Source of the DNA: Crossaster papposus
Lineage: Eukaryota > Echinodermata > Asteroidea > Velatida > Solasteridae
Length of the DNA: 64,000 bases
Direction: 5' to 3'
NCBI GenBank assembly: GCA_037893245.1
Contig: JBAIAA010000412.1
Location: 1,612,001-1,676,000 of the forward strand
The first letter of the stretch is position 1. Each line of letters starts with the position of its first letter. Shown piece by piece: positions 23,011-34,552 of the stretch. The notes beneath the pieces are model-generated. The model was not told where the DNA came from, searched no databases, and worked only from the letters and a program-made list of their open reading frames with translations. The position numbers were made by a program, and so were the translations under genes.

Positions 23011-23923
23011 GTCTCTCGATTCGTCTTAATTTGTGAGCATGTGTCGTTCCATACATAACCGGAAAGAAACATTATCACCTCGTTGCTAACTTCACTGTGC
23101 AAACTTTATACGAATCTCTCGCATCGGGTAGAATTAAGTTGGGCACGTTGGTATTCATAAAGAAGGCCTATAAGGTAGTAAACATACATTCTTACCTTAA
23201 AACCTGAACACCATTCAGGGAAAACTTGACCGAAAATTAGAATACAAAAGCTATGCCATAATTCTTTCAATTTTGGCTAAAATCTTGGAGAGAAAAGAAT
23301 GGATAAAAAATTATTAAAAACTGTCTTAATGCCTAAACCTCTTAAAATGTGCAGAATGGAGGAATACAACTAGTGCTTTTAAAATATTTAAAAGATATTA
23401 ACATGTGGATCTTACGAAGAGGTAAATGCGTTTTTTTGCAGCACATTATTTTTAGGAAAGAGATTTAAACTGGAGAGGTAATTTTGAAGGGAAAACATAA
23501 AATATTTCCATTCACAAATGTAAATAAAAAGATTAAATAACAGCCATCTGTAGAAAAGCAGTTTACAAAGTGCTCAATAATGTTGACAAAAATTTAACTC
23601 TAACTAATGTTGTACTTGTACCCCCTTTTTCAGCGAAAAGCTCTGCAGCATTCTGCAGATTTGTCGAGGAAAATGTGTGTACATTGGAAAAAAAGAATTA
23701 CATATATCTTATAAAGATTACATACTTTATTAAAGTAAGAGAGAAAAAAATGGTACATGTATTTGCAAGATAGAATTGTTGAAACACCTCGTTTCACTTT
23801 TTGTCTTAGCTTAAAATCTTTAGAATACGAGGAGAAAAATATCAAATCTTCACAGTTATTTACCTTTTTCTGCCGCGTTTTTAACAATAGAGGGCGCAAG
23901 TGTGCATATCCAGAGTGCAGAAT
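23011..23923. other. Non-coding stretch
   Basis: AT-rich, no gene recognised. One TACATGTA (23753) and one AGAGGGCG core (23889-23896). Confidence 0.45.
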
Positions 23924-24225
23924 CTATGGCCAAGTTCGATCAAGGACTATGGTTAACTATTGTTAACTATACTATAGTTAACTATAGTTTGACTAACTCT
24001 GATCGAACTCAGGCTAGTCGACGATGGTTGTACTATAGTCTAGTCGACTATTCACGACCAGCCTACCGCGGTTGGTCGCATCGATGGTAACCTATAGCCG
24101 CTTTGATAGCACAGTACAGAGAGGACCAGTTTGGCAGTTCGCACCTCAACTTCAGTGCGCATGCCCTAAGACGTCACGAACTAACCACTAGTTAACTGTA
24201 GTTCCTTGATCCAACTTGGCCTATG
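23924..24225. mobile_element. MITE with 5-bp TSD and palindromic interior
   Basis: The body (23929-24220) begins GCCAAGTTCGATCAAGGACT and ends with the inverted form CTTGATCCAACTTGGC. CTATG flanks both sides (23924-23928 and 24221-24225). The interior near the left end is strongly palindromic (AACTATACTATAGTTAACTA). No coding content. A 5-bp duplication does not by itself fix the superfamily. Confidence 0.82.
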
Positions 24226-24361
24226 TGGTCAACATTGACCGTTATAATACCGTATTTGTTATAATACTGTATCGGCTTATTTTCTTTATTTCATTATTAT
24301 TGAATGTATCTTTCCTTTCCTTAACAATGGCGAGTTTACTCGACGGTTTTGCGCATTGTGT

Positions 24362-24726
24362 TTAAAGGTGTATACACCATAGTGCTTGAATTATCAGAAA
24401 TTGTTGGATTTTTTCCCGTTTAACCCGCATACTGTCCGAAGTTTTACAATCACGGATGTCGAGGAAAACAAAGCAAAAAAAAAACGGCGTTCGTTTTAAA
24501 CCGTCGGGCAGTTTGCTCTTTGTATTTATGTTATGTTTCGCGATTGCCGTCCGACATTGTTAATTTGTTTTTATAAAATTCAATTTTTCGGAACAATGAC
24601 ATACCTAGAGCAATCATTTTGCTGGATGCCTAGAACCAATTATTTACTTTCAAATAAGTAGGATATTTCTTTACAATTCAGTAGTAAAATTGTTTGATAT
24701 CTGCAAATGGTGTATACGACAATTAA
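24362..24726 (+). mobile_element. TTAA-flanked MITE, plus orientation
   Basis: Starts TTAAAGGTGTATACACCATA, contains GTCCGAAGTTTTACAATCAC and GCTGGATGCCTAGAACCAAT, and ends GCAAATGGTGTATACGACAA with a TTAA. It lies just beyond the presumed 3' end of lin-28. The left terminus reads GTGTATACACC, where a right-terminal sequence seems to have replaced the usual left one. Confidence 0.82.
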
Positions 24727-25197
24727 ACAACATGGTGAGCAAAAGGGCATCATAATGAATGATATTCACGCCAGGGTCCACTGAAATCCCTTGTTGGTTG
24801 GCCAATGACCATCAGCTTTATAGTAAATAACGAAAAGTGCATAAAAACACCCGTATTTATTAAGAATGGACATTTCGTGCAAACAGTTTAATACTTTAGC
24901 AGCTTCACGTAATCATTTTAAAATGTAAAATCTTAGACCTTCCATTTCACTTGATGCATTAATTTCCCAAAAATCTGTTGTCTATTAAACCAGTCAAAAT
25001 TAGGTCACAACAGCATTATTTATCTACCCAATCGTCGGTTCTCCTCTACAAAGCTAATTCAAGAAGCCAAATCGTTCGGGTTTTCTAAAAAAAAATATAT
25101 AAAAAAATGCACCGTTTGAAAGTCAACCTGAGTTTGTTTTTCTTCTTCATAAAAAGAAACTTCTCTCTCAACCCTACCAATAGAGGACGCTGTTCTA
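24727..25197 (-). other. Presumed 3' untranslated region of lin-28 and flank
   Basis: Directly follows the lin-28 stop codon on the minus strand. A candidate poly(A) signal lies at 24856-24861. I looked for the let-7 target word CTACCTC on this strand and found none here. Confidence 0.45.
24856..24861 (-). terminator. Candidate lin-28 polyadenylation signal
   Basis: AATAAA on the minus strand, 336 bases past the stop codon, followed by a G/T-rich stretch (GGTGTTTTTATGCACTTTT). Both elements are expected of an animal cleavage site, but AATAAA is common in AT-rich DNA. Confidence 0.4.
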
Positions 25198-25570
25198 CTA
25201 GCTCGTGCTACTGTTGTTGTCGGAGGTTGTGGCTGGTGTTGAGGTATGTGGTTGATGACCCGTGCAATCTCCGCCGCCGTCTGCATCGCCACCGTCTGCA
25301 TCGCCACCGTCTGCGTCGCCACCGTCTGCGTCGCCACCGTCTGCGTCGCCACCGTCTGCGTCGCCACCGTCTGCGTCGCCGCCACTGTGGTCGTCGCCAC
25401 TGTGGCGGCTATCGGTGGATTTGGCACCATTTCCCTGAGAACTTTGGGCCGGTTTGTCGGGGCAGTCCGCCACTAGGTGGTCCTCCGACTTGCAATGGTG
25501 GCAGCGCTTGGGTAAGGGAGGCTCGGGGCAGTTCTTGGCGTGGTGACCGTGCTCGTTACAATTGTAACAT
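25198..25570 (-). CDS. Lin-28, terminal exon: zinc knuckles and acidic repeat tail
   Basis: Encodes two CCHC zinc knuckles with C-x2-C-x4-H-x4-C spacing (CYNCNEHGHHAKNC and CHHCKSEDHLVADC) separated by eight residues, as in Lin-28. In Lin-28 these bind the GGAG-type motif of let-7 precursor RNA and so block its maturation, in cytoplasm and nucleus. The exon opens at an acceptor (AAATCCACAG), and its first base completes an Arg codon begun in the previous exon, giving RCYNC. After the knuckles come a polar linker, seven GGDAD repeats and a Ser/Thr-rich end, with a TAG stop at 25200-25198. The acidic Gly-Asp tail is unlike vertebrate Lin-28 C termini. Confidence 0.93.
25279..25383 (-). repeat. 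In-frame 15-bp minisatellite in lin-28
   Basis: Seven tandem 15-bp units (plus strand GTCTGCRTCGCCACC) encode GGDAD on the minus strand. Because the unit is a multiple of three, copy-number change preserves the frame, so the length of the acidic tail may vary between individuals. On the plus strand it yields an artefactual open frame. Confidence 0.92.
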
Positions 25571-25631
25571 CTGTGGATTTCAAACAAGAGGGAAAATTGA
25601 TCAATTAAACTTAGCAAATCGAGATTTCACT

Positions 25632-25669
<38 letters not shown>

Positions 25670-26343
25670 GGATTTGTATATAGCGCCTTTAACTCAGATC
25701 AAAGCGCTTTACATTATTAAACCAATCACAATAACCATCTCTGCCCTCACCGATACCCATTCACTCCTCGGTGCAGAGAAGCAATAAGTGACAAAGTGCC
25801 TTGCCTAAGGACACACGCATCATAGTCCCAGGCCAGACTCGAACCCACAACCTGTAGCTTAACCTACAAGCTACACATTCAATGCTCCAGACCACGTGGC
25901 CACGGCACCCAACGCTCATGTCTAGATTACTAAAGACCATTTTAAGCATGCTATCTACACAACTTCGGTCCCGATTGACTCTGAAGTAGTAGATCCACAA
26001 CTTGTTACTATTCGAAACGATTTTGAAACCAAAGTAAGCCCTGGGGACGAGGGTGGCTATGACTAGTATACTAAACAAAACAAAAACCACCAAATTGATT
26101 AACGTTACCATTAAGTGATGGTTTTCCAACCAATTAAAGGGTAGATACTCTGGGCAATAATTACCAACATCTTTGTACAGTAACTTGTACATTATTCGTT
26201 TCGCTATTGCAATTAATTTACTCGCGAGGTAAAATGCACAGTTGCTTCGTTTTTATTACACACAAATCTCAAAGAACCAAAAATGTTATCATTTTACAGC
26301 GATTTCAATAAAACACATACTTTCCAAAGTCTTTAATAAATAC
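25571..26343 (-). other. lin-28 intron between zinc-knuckle and cold-shock exons
   Basis: 773 bp, phase 2, bounded on the minus strand by GTATTT and AAATCCACAG. It is mostly filled by a (AAT)n run and a SINE. Confidence 0.8.
25632..25910 (-). mobile_element. tRNA-derived SINE with (ATT)n tail
   Basis: On the minus strand the head (GGGTGCCGTGGCCACGTGGT) contains an A-box-like GTGGCCACGTGG. A B box, GGGTTCGAGTC, follows about 60 bp on. The body includes CTTAGGCAAGGCACTTTGTC, the 3' part has AAAGCGCTTTGA and GGCGCTATATAC, and the end is an (ATT)n run (plus strand 25633-25668). It lies in a lin-28 intron in the same orientation as the gene. Confidence 0.87.
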
Positions 26344-26513
26344 CTGTCGTCTTTTCTGCGATTTCCTCTGCCTTTTCGTTTGCTCCCTTTACAGCACGTG
26401 CCCCCGGGCCCATACACTGACTCCGCCTCTCTACCTTTTTCAGAGACTTTAAAGACAAATTCCACCTCTTCGTTCACGTCCAAGCTCCGAAAACCCTCCA
26501 TTTCTATTTTCGA
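26344..26513 (-). CDS. Lin-28, exon encoding second half of cold-shock domain
   Basis: 170 bases between an acceptor (GTTTGTTTTTCAG) and a donor (GACAG|GTATTT). The peptide begins SKIEMEGFRSLDVNEEVEFV and contains YGPGG, matching the distal cold-shock domain of Lin-28 (MEGFRSL, VEF, GPGG are family signatures). It ends in a basic KRKGRGNRRK linker leading to the zinc knuckles. Phase 0 in and phase 2 out both agree with neighbouring exons. Confidence 0.93.
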
Positions 26514-26734
26514 CTGAAAAACAAACACACACAAACAAATACAAAAAACTTAATTAGATTAAAACCATTTTTGTCTGGGATGAACTTTTTGTGGGGGCGG
26601 GGCCACTATAAAAACAGATTTCCCCCACGAAATACCAATAAAAGAACAGTACAAATTTTTTGGTAATCCGCGCAGGAATTCCCGATAGAACGTAATAGTA
26701 TACAAATAATTATTGTTTATGAGTGCGATGGTAA

Positions 26735-26835
26735 GAATAATTTCATAAGGTGACAGATGGCATTTTCTATTGCACGAGGCGAAGCCGAGTGAAATAGAAC
26801 ATGCCATCTGTCAGCGAATGAAATAATTTGTTCAA
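26735..26835. repeat. Inverted repeat in lin-28 intron
   Basis: ATTTCATAAGGTGACAGATG, continuing to GGCATTTTCTATTGCAC, pairs with GTGAAATAGAACATGCCATC followed by TGTCAGCGAATGAAAT. The CATCTGTCA arm and the GTGAAACATTC sequence downstream reappear around 38405-38465, so this is a dispersed element. Confidence 0.65.
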
Positions 26836-28849
26836 TCGCAAAAATGTGAAACATTCGTTATTTGTTTTATACAACGCCTGAATAAATTCTCTGATTGATA
26901 ACTTGTAAACTGGCGCTTACATCAATGTAAGAAAATGTAGCAAAATGCGCGAACTGGTTAAGTAGCATTTTGTAGTACTGTGTACTGTACCCCAAATAAA
27001 TGCCTATGGCGTTATCGGGTTAAGTTTCATGTTCTTATATTGTCACCGGTTGCAAACCAAATTAAACGAATGCTGATATAAAACAAAAGATGAAGTAAAT
27101 TCAAACCAGAGATGTAAAACAGGCCCGTCGGGTTCTAAACCAACCATCTAAATTTGCTTTACAAATTTATAATATCTGTCTGTTATTGTCAACACGTTTG
27201 TCCGCTGCGAGCATGTTTTTGCGAGTGCGATAACATCGTTTTATCGACAGGCATTGTTCATTTTTTAGATACCTCACAAAAGCTGGCACTGATCCAAAAC
27301 ACAACCCCGAAACACATTTGGCAGAGGAGACAATTATTCAATCGCGAGAAGTACAGTTCGAGTTGATTGTTTGCCATTATCTTAAAACCTTTATAGAGCA
27401 GCGATCGTTTGATAAACTACTCGCGCGATTACTTCCTATCGCATTGATGACCTACAAAATATAATTGTTAATCTTCTCCAACCGCGCAGTATAGAGGGCG
27501 CTGCCCTTCGCGCGCAAATGATTTTCCACCTTAGAGAGTTCAATGACATTTTTTGTATTCGACCTGCAACACAAACGTGTATTATGAATGCCACAGCGTT
27601 CACATATTATTACACTCACGGGCATACCCAGGAAGTCTTTGTTTTCAACAGCAAACAATCACCCCACGCGATAAAAAAGCACTTCCACGATAACGCCATT
27701 TTGTGAATGATCATGAGGGTACTCGACTTTCGTACCGGAACGAACTTCGGTCTGCTATTGTTGTTACGTTGGCCTTCCAGGTCACTATATAAAAACTTCC
27801 GCGTGTTGTGTGCGTCAACTTGAACCTAGATAGTTTAACTCTCAACCCGGTAACTATTTCTTGGATTTATAAATATCTGTGAGTTCTTTGTGGTATATCT
27901 GCATGGTTGTTGTGTTCAATAGACCTATATTTTGGTATACATGGGTAAAATAATATGCACGTATTTTACAACACATCAAAACTAAACCATAGTTATCACA
28001 CTATGTATAAATAAAATTTAAACAGAAATTGTTATGTGATTTGTTTAGGTTTAACTTAAAGTTACTTTAACATTTTACAGATTTGTTTTCTTCTAAAAAA
28101 CTCATTAATTTGTCAATATAGGGAGCAACCTCTATTGTAATTTGTTCGTTCATCGAATGTTGAAAGACGCCATCAATAGACGAATTTGAACTTGGCATTA
28201 AAATCGAGGCTGTATACATGGTAAACCAATTTATATGAATTGAGACCTTTTTATTTTGTATAAATAATCTCAACAAAATACAGCACTGGAACCCTCGCTA
28301 GCGTTTTCAGCCAGCGTCATTCAGTTTGAAATTCGTCAATATCGCTTAATTGCAGAACCGTTTCTCGTGTTTAAAACTGAGCAGGGAACCGATTCGACAG
28401 CAGTACAGACCCAAATAAGTTCAAAACTCAGCGGCATATATTTTTGTTTCTTTTTTAGTTCACCCCCATAATTTCCTTTTTAAGAACCTGAGGCTGGCGT
28501 GGAGGTTGTGGTCGTGTCATGGACCGCTGTGTACGTACAGTATCCCCCTTTTAAAGTTCAATGTCTTCGACAACATGTTAAAGAAGCAGCGAACTCTATA
28601 TGACCTCGGCCCCTGGCTGTCCTTCACCTCCAATGCCATTCCTGGCGAAACACCCCCACCCCCTATAAATACGCAGTTGAACCGGCCCAAAATAGGTCTC
28701 CTAAACTGGGGCTTCAGGGGACTTAATTTTAAATTGAGGGGCTGGCAATATTGAGGGGAACATTCTGGGGTTTTCAAAAGGTACCGTTAATAAACAAAAA
28801 TTCAAAGTAATTTATGTCATTGTTCAATCAATACGGCCATTGACGATTA

Positions 28850-28925
28850 ATAATAATAATAATAATACATTTATATTGCGCAAATTCCATAAAAATGTAC
28901 ACATGCGCATTACAATAACATTATA
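28850..28925 (-). mobile_element. SINE 3'-end fragment
   Basis: A (TAA)n run followed by TTTATATTGCGCAAATTCC resembles the 3' tail of the SINE at 25632-25910 in the same orientation. The tRNA-like head is missing, as expected for a 5'-truncated copy. Confidence 0.5.
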
Positions 28926-30122
28926 GGCCTAAGGTATACAACCATTACTACTTACATCAAACAGTATATAAATTTAAAAAAATGTAATCATCGAACACAC
29001 AAAAATGAACACCAATACAAAAATAAAAATATTTAGTGCATTCCATTTTCAAAGAAGAAAACGAGTATTTTATACGACAGTTTTTAAAAAGTTTAGCGAT
29101 AACTATCCTATAAGAACGATGGAAAATACCCCTTGTGTGTATTTTTCGCTCTGAGAGCAATCACCTAAAAGCTTGATGTAATCTTGTGTATAACTTGAAA
29201 GTTTCAATCGCAGTTTGATATAACAGTCAAAGGAAATGCCCTTCTTAATTGTATTTTCACGGGGACACCTTTATCCGGCAGTCTCTCGTGATAATTATAC
29301 GTACGTGGGTTAATTTCGCCCAAATTGTCAAACACAAATATTCCATGGGCCGGCAGATCTGATGTGAATATGCATGCGTCAGGGCGAAATAACACAAACC
29401 TCCTTGGGGAGTTTGTGGTAAATATACTGAGAGGCGATCCGGAAAGCCTGGAATATTTTTAGCTCGGAACCAATTCGAACTCCACGAGTGCAGTAGAAAA
29501 GACATTCATGTATTTGACTCTAATATTACTCATGAACGGACGAATTTTGTATTTATACTGGTAAGTTGAACTTACTTCAGTTGAAAATAAACTTGTTTTA
29601 AGGTAATAAGGGTTAGACAAAGTATTGCTATTTGACAGTTGTACACGAGTTGTCGAGGACATGCAAAGGTAAAGGAACTGTTATTAAAACGTGTATATTC
29701 AAACTTCTAATTTTAAAAAGACAGTTAAACAGGGATAAAGATAAATATCAAGCAAAGTCAAGCCTAACTCCCTGGGGTGTGAAAAATCACATTGGAATTG
29801 AGGGATTTGAGACAGACTACTAGTGTTAGGGTTAGAGCAGGTATATTGGGCATATCATACAAATAATGGACTGAGTACTTGGCCAATGGAGGGCGGTGTT
29901 CAGGCCAGAATCAACGGTCACATCCAAATCTCTTGAACACACTTTGGTTTCGCTGGTTTATGCGCTATTTATGCGATAACCTATGGTCAATTTACGTTAT
30001 GACCTAGAACTAATTGCAATAGAAATCAATCAAGCGTCAAACAACTTAATAGTAAATAAAGAAACAATATGTGAAAAAATGTAATGTGAAAGTTGTTATT
30101 TTTTCAAGCACTTTATGGAGAC

Positions 30123-30568
30123 TAAGGCCGTGTCCGAAACGGGTGTCTAGACTAGGTTTATTGTCTACGGCGGCCATTTTGTAGCCCTGTCCGAAATGCC
30201 GTCTAAAGCTACAGCTATGGCTACAACATTACAAAAATCTAGCAATTTTTTGTTTATTTTTCAATGATAGTGCATTGAATTGAAACTAACAGATCGACAA
30301 ATACGTCAATATCATCAAGTTTTTCGACCGGCTGTAAACAAACATTGCGTAACATCTAGCAGACGATATTATTGTTGTAAATTCTTACATCGTAATTTTG
30401 CAAACACTAATTCAAGCATCGCTTGGGGGCGCAATAACTAGCCGTAGGCTCATGCCGTAGCCGCGTCCGAATTCCATTTACCTTAGCGCCTACGTAGACG
30501 TACGTAACTGTAGCTGTAGACGTAGACCGCGACCGTAGCTCTAGATACTCGTTTCGGACACGGCCTTA
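30123..30568. mobile_element. TIR element ending in AGGCCGTGTCCG, TA-flanked
   Basis: The left end AGGCCGTGTCCGAAACGGGT and the right end CTCGTTTCGGACACGGCCT are inverted complements over at least 17 bp, with TA outside each. The second half contains repeated CGTAGACGTA/GTAGACGTAG words. It sits in the large lin-28 intron. No transposase is visible. TA duplication points to Tc1/mariner-type or a related group. Confidence 0.82.
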
Positions 30569-30570
30569 GG

Positions 30571-30706
30571 CATTGAATTGCAACTAACATGGTGCATTGA
30601 ATTGCAACTAACAAACTGATAAAGACGTCAATATCATTAGTAATATAGGTATTTCGACTGGTTGTAAGCAAACATTGTGTAACATCGAGCAGACGATAAT
30701 TTTGCA
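30571..30706. repeat. Partial second copy of the 30123-30568 interior
   Basis: GCATTGAATTGCAACTAACA, GACGTCAATATCATTAGT, a GTAAGCAAACATTGTGTAAC segment and GAGCAGACGATAATTTTG repeat in the same order the sequence at about 30270-30375. It begins right after the element's right TIR and contains the first 20 bases twice. This suggests an abutting, decayed second insertion or a tandem duplication. Confidence 0.75.
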
Positions 30707-31341
30707 TGGAGTAAGGCTGGTTTCTAATACCGCCCTATCTAGACTGCTAGGTAATTAAAGGCGGCAGGAACCAGTCTACGAGTGAGAGTTTTTACCACAC
30801 ATGTTAGCGTATGCTATTGTTAGAGACAGTATTATATTGGAATACCAGGGAATTACAGTCCAGTGACAGCTATCTTTTGCACTTTCATAGTTTCATATGC
30901 GAGTCCATGCATAAATAGTATACAAGCCGAATGCAGAACCTAGCCAACATATATCAAGCACTTTCAGAGCTATGTGATCAACTTTCCTCGCTCGGGGATC
31001 TACCCCGAAGTCTACCAGGGGACATAATCCCTGATCCGCCCTTGGCTTTCTTGTCATGCCACCCCCACTCGTTCCTGGAACCATTCTTGGTCTTTGTTTT
31101 TGTGTCTTTTTTTTTTGATTCGCAATTTTGATGGGTTCAAAAGTTAGATCTTGCCTTAGTTTTCGGAGGAAGTAGGTGACGTGTTTCACGCAACGTGTCC
31201 CGTTGGGGCACTGATGTCATTTTCGCCACAGCAGTGGAACAATTTTGTGAAAGGAGTTTGTGGAGTTCAAGTCTATAAGTTTAGATAAGAAAATACCCCA
31301 ACCTGAAGGTTACGAAAACTGGGGTAATTGTCTCATTACAG

Positions 31342-31531
31342 TCGGCTCTTTCATGGGGCTACGCGTCAACTGTTTTCCCTAGAGGAAACCCAGTTTCTAA
31401 ATTTCTCGTGGATCGACGAAGAGATTCAACGACTCGAGACAGACTACCTGGTCGAAGGGATGAACTTAGACCCGAGCACTGACAGCAGGTCACGGGGGGC
31501 CATTTTGTTGAACAAATTGTACAAAACGTAA
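31342..31531 (+). CDS. Possible 3'-terminal exon of an unrecognised plus-strand gene
   Basis: An acceptor-like TCTCATTACAG precedes a frame of 62 residues with protein-like composition (SLEETQFLNFSWIDEEIQRL) and varied codon use, ending in TAA at 31531. AATAAA follows at 31689-31694. I do not recognise the family. It would lie inside the large lin-28 intron on the opposite strand, and no upstream exon was found. It may equally be a chance frame or a pseudogene fragment. Confidence 0.25.
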
Positions 31532-32321
31532 AACAAAGTGCAGATAATAATACGCCTGAAAAGATATTTTTGTTAATCTATTGGATTGAAACCTCGAGAT
31601 GGAATACCCGAATTACTTTTTATTTCAATTCAATTCGTCTAATATTTGTATTTCTGTCACCATGAACAATATAAATGTGGACCTCGTAAATAAAAGCTTT
31701 CCCTGTGATATTTAAAGTTTTTAATATCATGTCCCAAGCATTCTTCGCCACGGTGGCCTTTGAAACGTAATATAACGAACATCAAATTTACATGCTATTT
31801 AAAAAAAAACTACGGTAATTTTGAGGTACACGCCCTCTGTCGACCAATGTGAGAAAAGATCTCATGGGCGTCCAGCTTAAGTTGGGCCAAGTTCTGCTGA
31901 GCAGAAACTAGTATCAAACTATTTTTAAATAAATGATAACCGATTTTAGCTAAGCAAAAATAGGTTCATAATTCATCCCCCCCCCCTTTTTTTAATAGAG
32001 TTTTGTTGCCCCGGCTCTGGAGAAACGGAGGGTCCAAGCTCTAAAGGGTATCTTGGAGTGTATTTTTGAGAAATTTGGAATAAAATTGCCCACAAAAGAG
32101 AGGTTAGTGGATGGATTTATTTTCAAAATGGCGACGGGCTTCACAAGTAAGCTAGTACTCCTCCATGTGCTTAGTTGTAATCATCTTTGATTAAAAAAAA
32201 ATCACACGAAATGAAAAGATTTTAAAAGAAGATAAATCAAACTTTACTTTGAGGTTTGTTGTCTTAGACACCTGTGAGGGCTGTGAAAGTATTTCCCCCA
32301 TTTTAATTGAAGTGAGGTTAG

Positions 32322-32348
32322 TAAGTACATGTACATGTACACGTACAT
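32322..32348. repeat. GTACATGTACATG palindromic run
   Basis: Overlapping TACATGTA palindromes (AGTACATGTACATGTACACG) form a short self-complementary run. It is one of about twenty such sites in the window. Confidence 0.8.
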
Positions 32349-33224
32349 GTCAGTATTGTGCATTCTTGGTGCCTACTGCTATTTACTGGTTTGCACCCTG
32401 TACTGAAGCGACTCCTGAGGTCACGTTAAACCATGGTCAAACGTGTGTGTCATGACACCCTGGGGGAGGGAAGGGGAGGGGAACACATACGGCCCACCAA
32501 AGCAATGTCCAGTGGAATGTTTGGAATTCGGGTAAAGAAAAGGGGACAGCCAAGGACCCCCAAATCTCCCCCAATGCCCCGACCACCCACAAGAGAACAT
32601 CGCGCGCGGAGTAGGTATACAAACGAAAGACGACAGAAAGAAGATAGTATGTTCGTTGTGATAGAATACAATGAACGCGGATAACGACATCCACTTTACT
32701 TGGAAAAAGTCGGGGTGGAGCTTGATTAGGTATTGTTATCGTAGGAGGATGGAGGGCATAATTATTGTATCGATTATCCGATTAGGGTGGCTTAAACTTT
32801 AATGGGGCAGTTTGAACCGAAAGAATAATATTGAATAATGCTGTGTTTCTGAGACTACTTCGGGAGATACAATGTCGGAGGAGTTTTTCTACCAAGGTGA
32901 TGACGACCACAAACATCTTAATTATTCTGAAGTATGCAACATTATTAACTCTGAAAAAAATGCCAGCCTCGTCGAAATGTCATGAGATAATTTTGAAGAT
33001 TGATATTCGTTGACACCGAAACAAAACATGCATACAATTTTTGTATCGACAGGTAAATAAATATTTATAGACGTCTCGATGATTGAGTAAACATTGAGTT
33101 CTTGATTAAACATTGAGTTCTTGATATGCAGTTCCCAGATTTCGTAAGCACCTAAATAATTGAGAGTTCAAACTTGCATGGATTATAAAGTTATCGTTTA
33201 TCTTGAACATCAGGTTTTATTGCA

Positions 33225-33987
33225 TACACTGCAAAAACTGTGGTGTTAAATTGTACACCAATGGTGTAAAATTTGATTATTTCCTGGTGTTTATATTGGG
33301 CAGGGATCCAGTTTGGGAATCAATTTTTTTAACACCAATTTTGGTGTACACTCTGATAGCAAAATTTAACGTGGATATCACGTCATTTGCTCGTCATTCT
33401 AGCGAAAAGATGTACATATACATGTACTGTTTTAACACTATAATTGTCTACATATTAACTGCATGGACAAATTACGTAATGAAATATTACACATCCATAT
33501 ACAATAATAACCTATTCCTACTAAACACGTACTACACACATAGCCATTGCCGTTGTTAGTTTTATACTACGCTTTTTTGTCCACGACGATGTCACAACTA
33601 GTTTTTATGAATAATGTCAAAGTTTGAAAACGAATAAAATGTAACGGGAATTTTTAACTATGTTTGCACACAAATCAAAATTCAATCATGGAATCGTTTA
33701 AAAAATTACATATTATGGTAAAAAATGAATTTTTGGACTCAATACAACAATTTAACATCGACTATTGTTAACATATCCCATAATTCCTTATCGACCAATC
33801 AGAGGGCTTTATTTCACACACGCATGCGCATTAGGTCAAATTTAACACCAAAAGTACGTAACACCAGTACTTGATTTGAAACTGATACTTCAAGAATCAT
33901 TTTACTTCATTTTAACACCAATTTTCATTCCAAAAGATTAAAAAAACATTGGTGTTAAAATTTTAACACCACAGTTTTTGCAGTGTA
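33225..33987. mobile_element. TA-flanked MITE with CACTGCAAAAACTG ends
   Basis: The body (33227-33985) begins CACTGCAAAAACTGTGGTGT and ends with its inverted complement ACACCACAGTTTTTGCAGTG, with TA on both sides. The subterminal regions carry several TTTAACACCA/TGGTGTTAAA words. It is about 760 bp with no transposase. TA duplication suggests a Tc1/mariner-like origin. It lies in the large lin-28 intron. Confidence 0.88.
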
Positions 33988-34552
33988 CAACATGAGTAGA
34001 CCCAGCATTTTGTGACACATCGCGCCAAATTTCTGGAAGCAGTTTGTCGCCGCCAAGTCTGATTTTGAAGATTCCATCATTTTTAATTTCTTCTTCACGT
34101 GGGCGAATACATCCGATAATCTGGTAATTTATATGCAAAGGAAGGCAACCCACACTATTTCGGTATGTGCATAGGAAAATTTAGAAACAAAAATATATAG
34201 GCCTACTTGAGTTGAAACATCAAACAATCTTGGTTATACTCGTGGACGATATACTGGTTCCAAGACCTACATATTCTGGATACTCTAAAGGCAAGGTATG
34301 CGCCAGTAATACAAAAAGAAAGGGATCTGACTGTTACCAAAAATGTCCGAGGTTTTCCAAACAGGTTTTCGTTGATACTCGGATTTTGATCGCGACTGCT
34401 CGGGTGTTTTCGGTTGTCCAAATCCTTGTCATGATTGCTATCTCAGTCTTGAATTTGATGAGTTTATGAATTCTAAGGTCGTATTTTCGAGCTTTGAGAA
34501 AGAAAAAAATGAGATTCGTAATCTCCGGGGCCTGTGACTAGCCTCAGCTCAC
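33988..34552 (-). other. lin-28 intron next to the cold-shock exon
   Basis: No feature recognised apart from the GTGAGC donor at 34552-34547 on the minus strand. The two frames here are not protein-like. Confidence 0.5.

Larger units (their letters stand above)
26514..30122 (-). other. lin-28 intron, right of exon 26344-26513, first part
   Basis: Part of an intron of about 8 kb. Besides the hairpin at 26735-26835 and the SINE fragment at 28850-28925 it contains no recognised exon or RNA gene. The frames in it are not protein-like. Confidence 0.6.
30707..33224. other. lin-28 intron, middle part
   Basis: Contains the possible plus-strand exon at 31342-31531 and the palindromic run at 32322-32348. 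A pyrimidine tract lies near 31978-31993. No other exon recognised. Confidence 0.45.

Noticed and set aside
25107..25787. 226-codon plus-strand frame
   Set aside because: It is the antisense of the lin-28 zinc-knuckle exon, extended by the 15-bp repeat and the (AAT)n run.
32433..32694. Overlapping frames on both strands
   Set aside because: Basic, proline-rich plus-strand peptide with no family resemblance and no convincing splice context.
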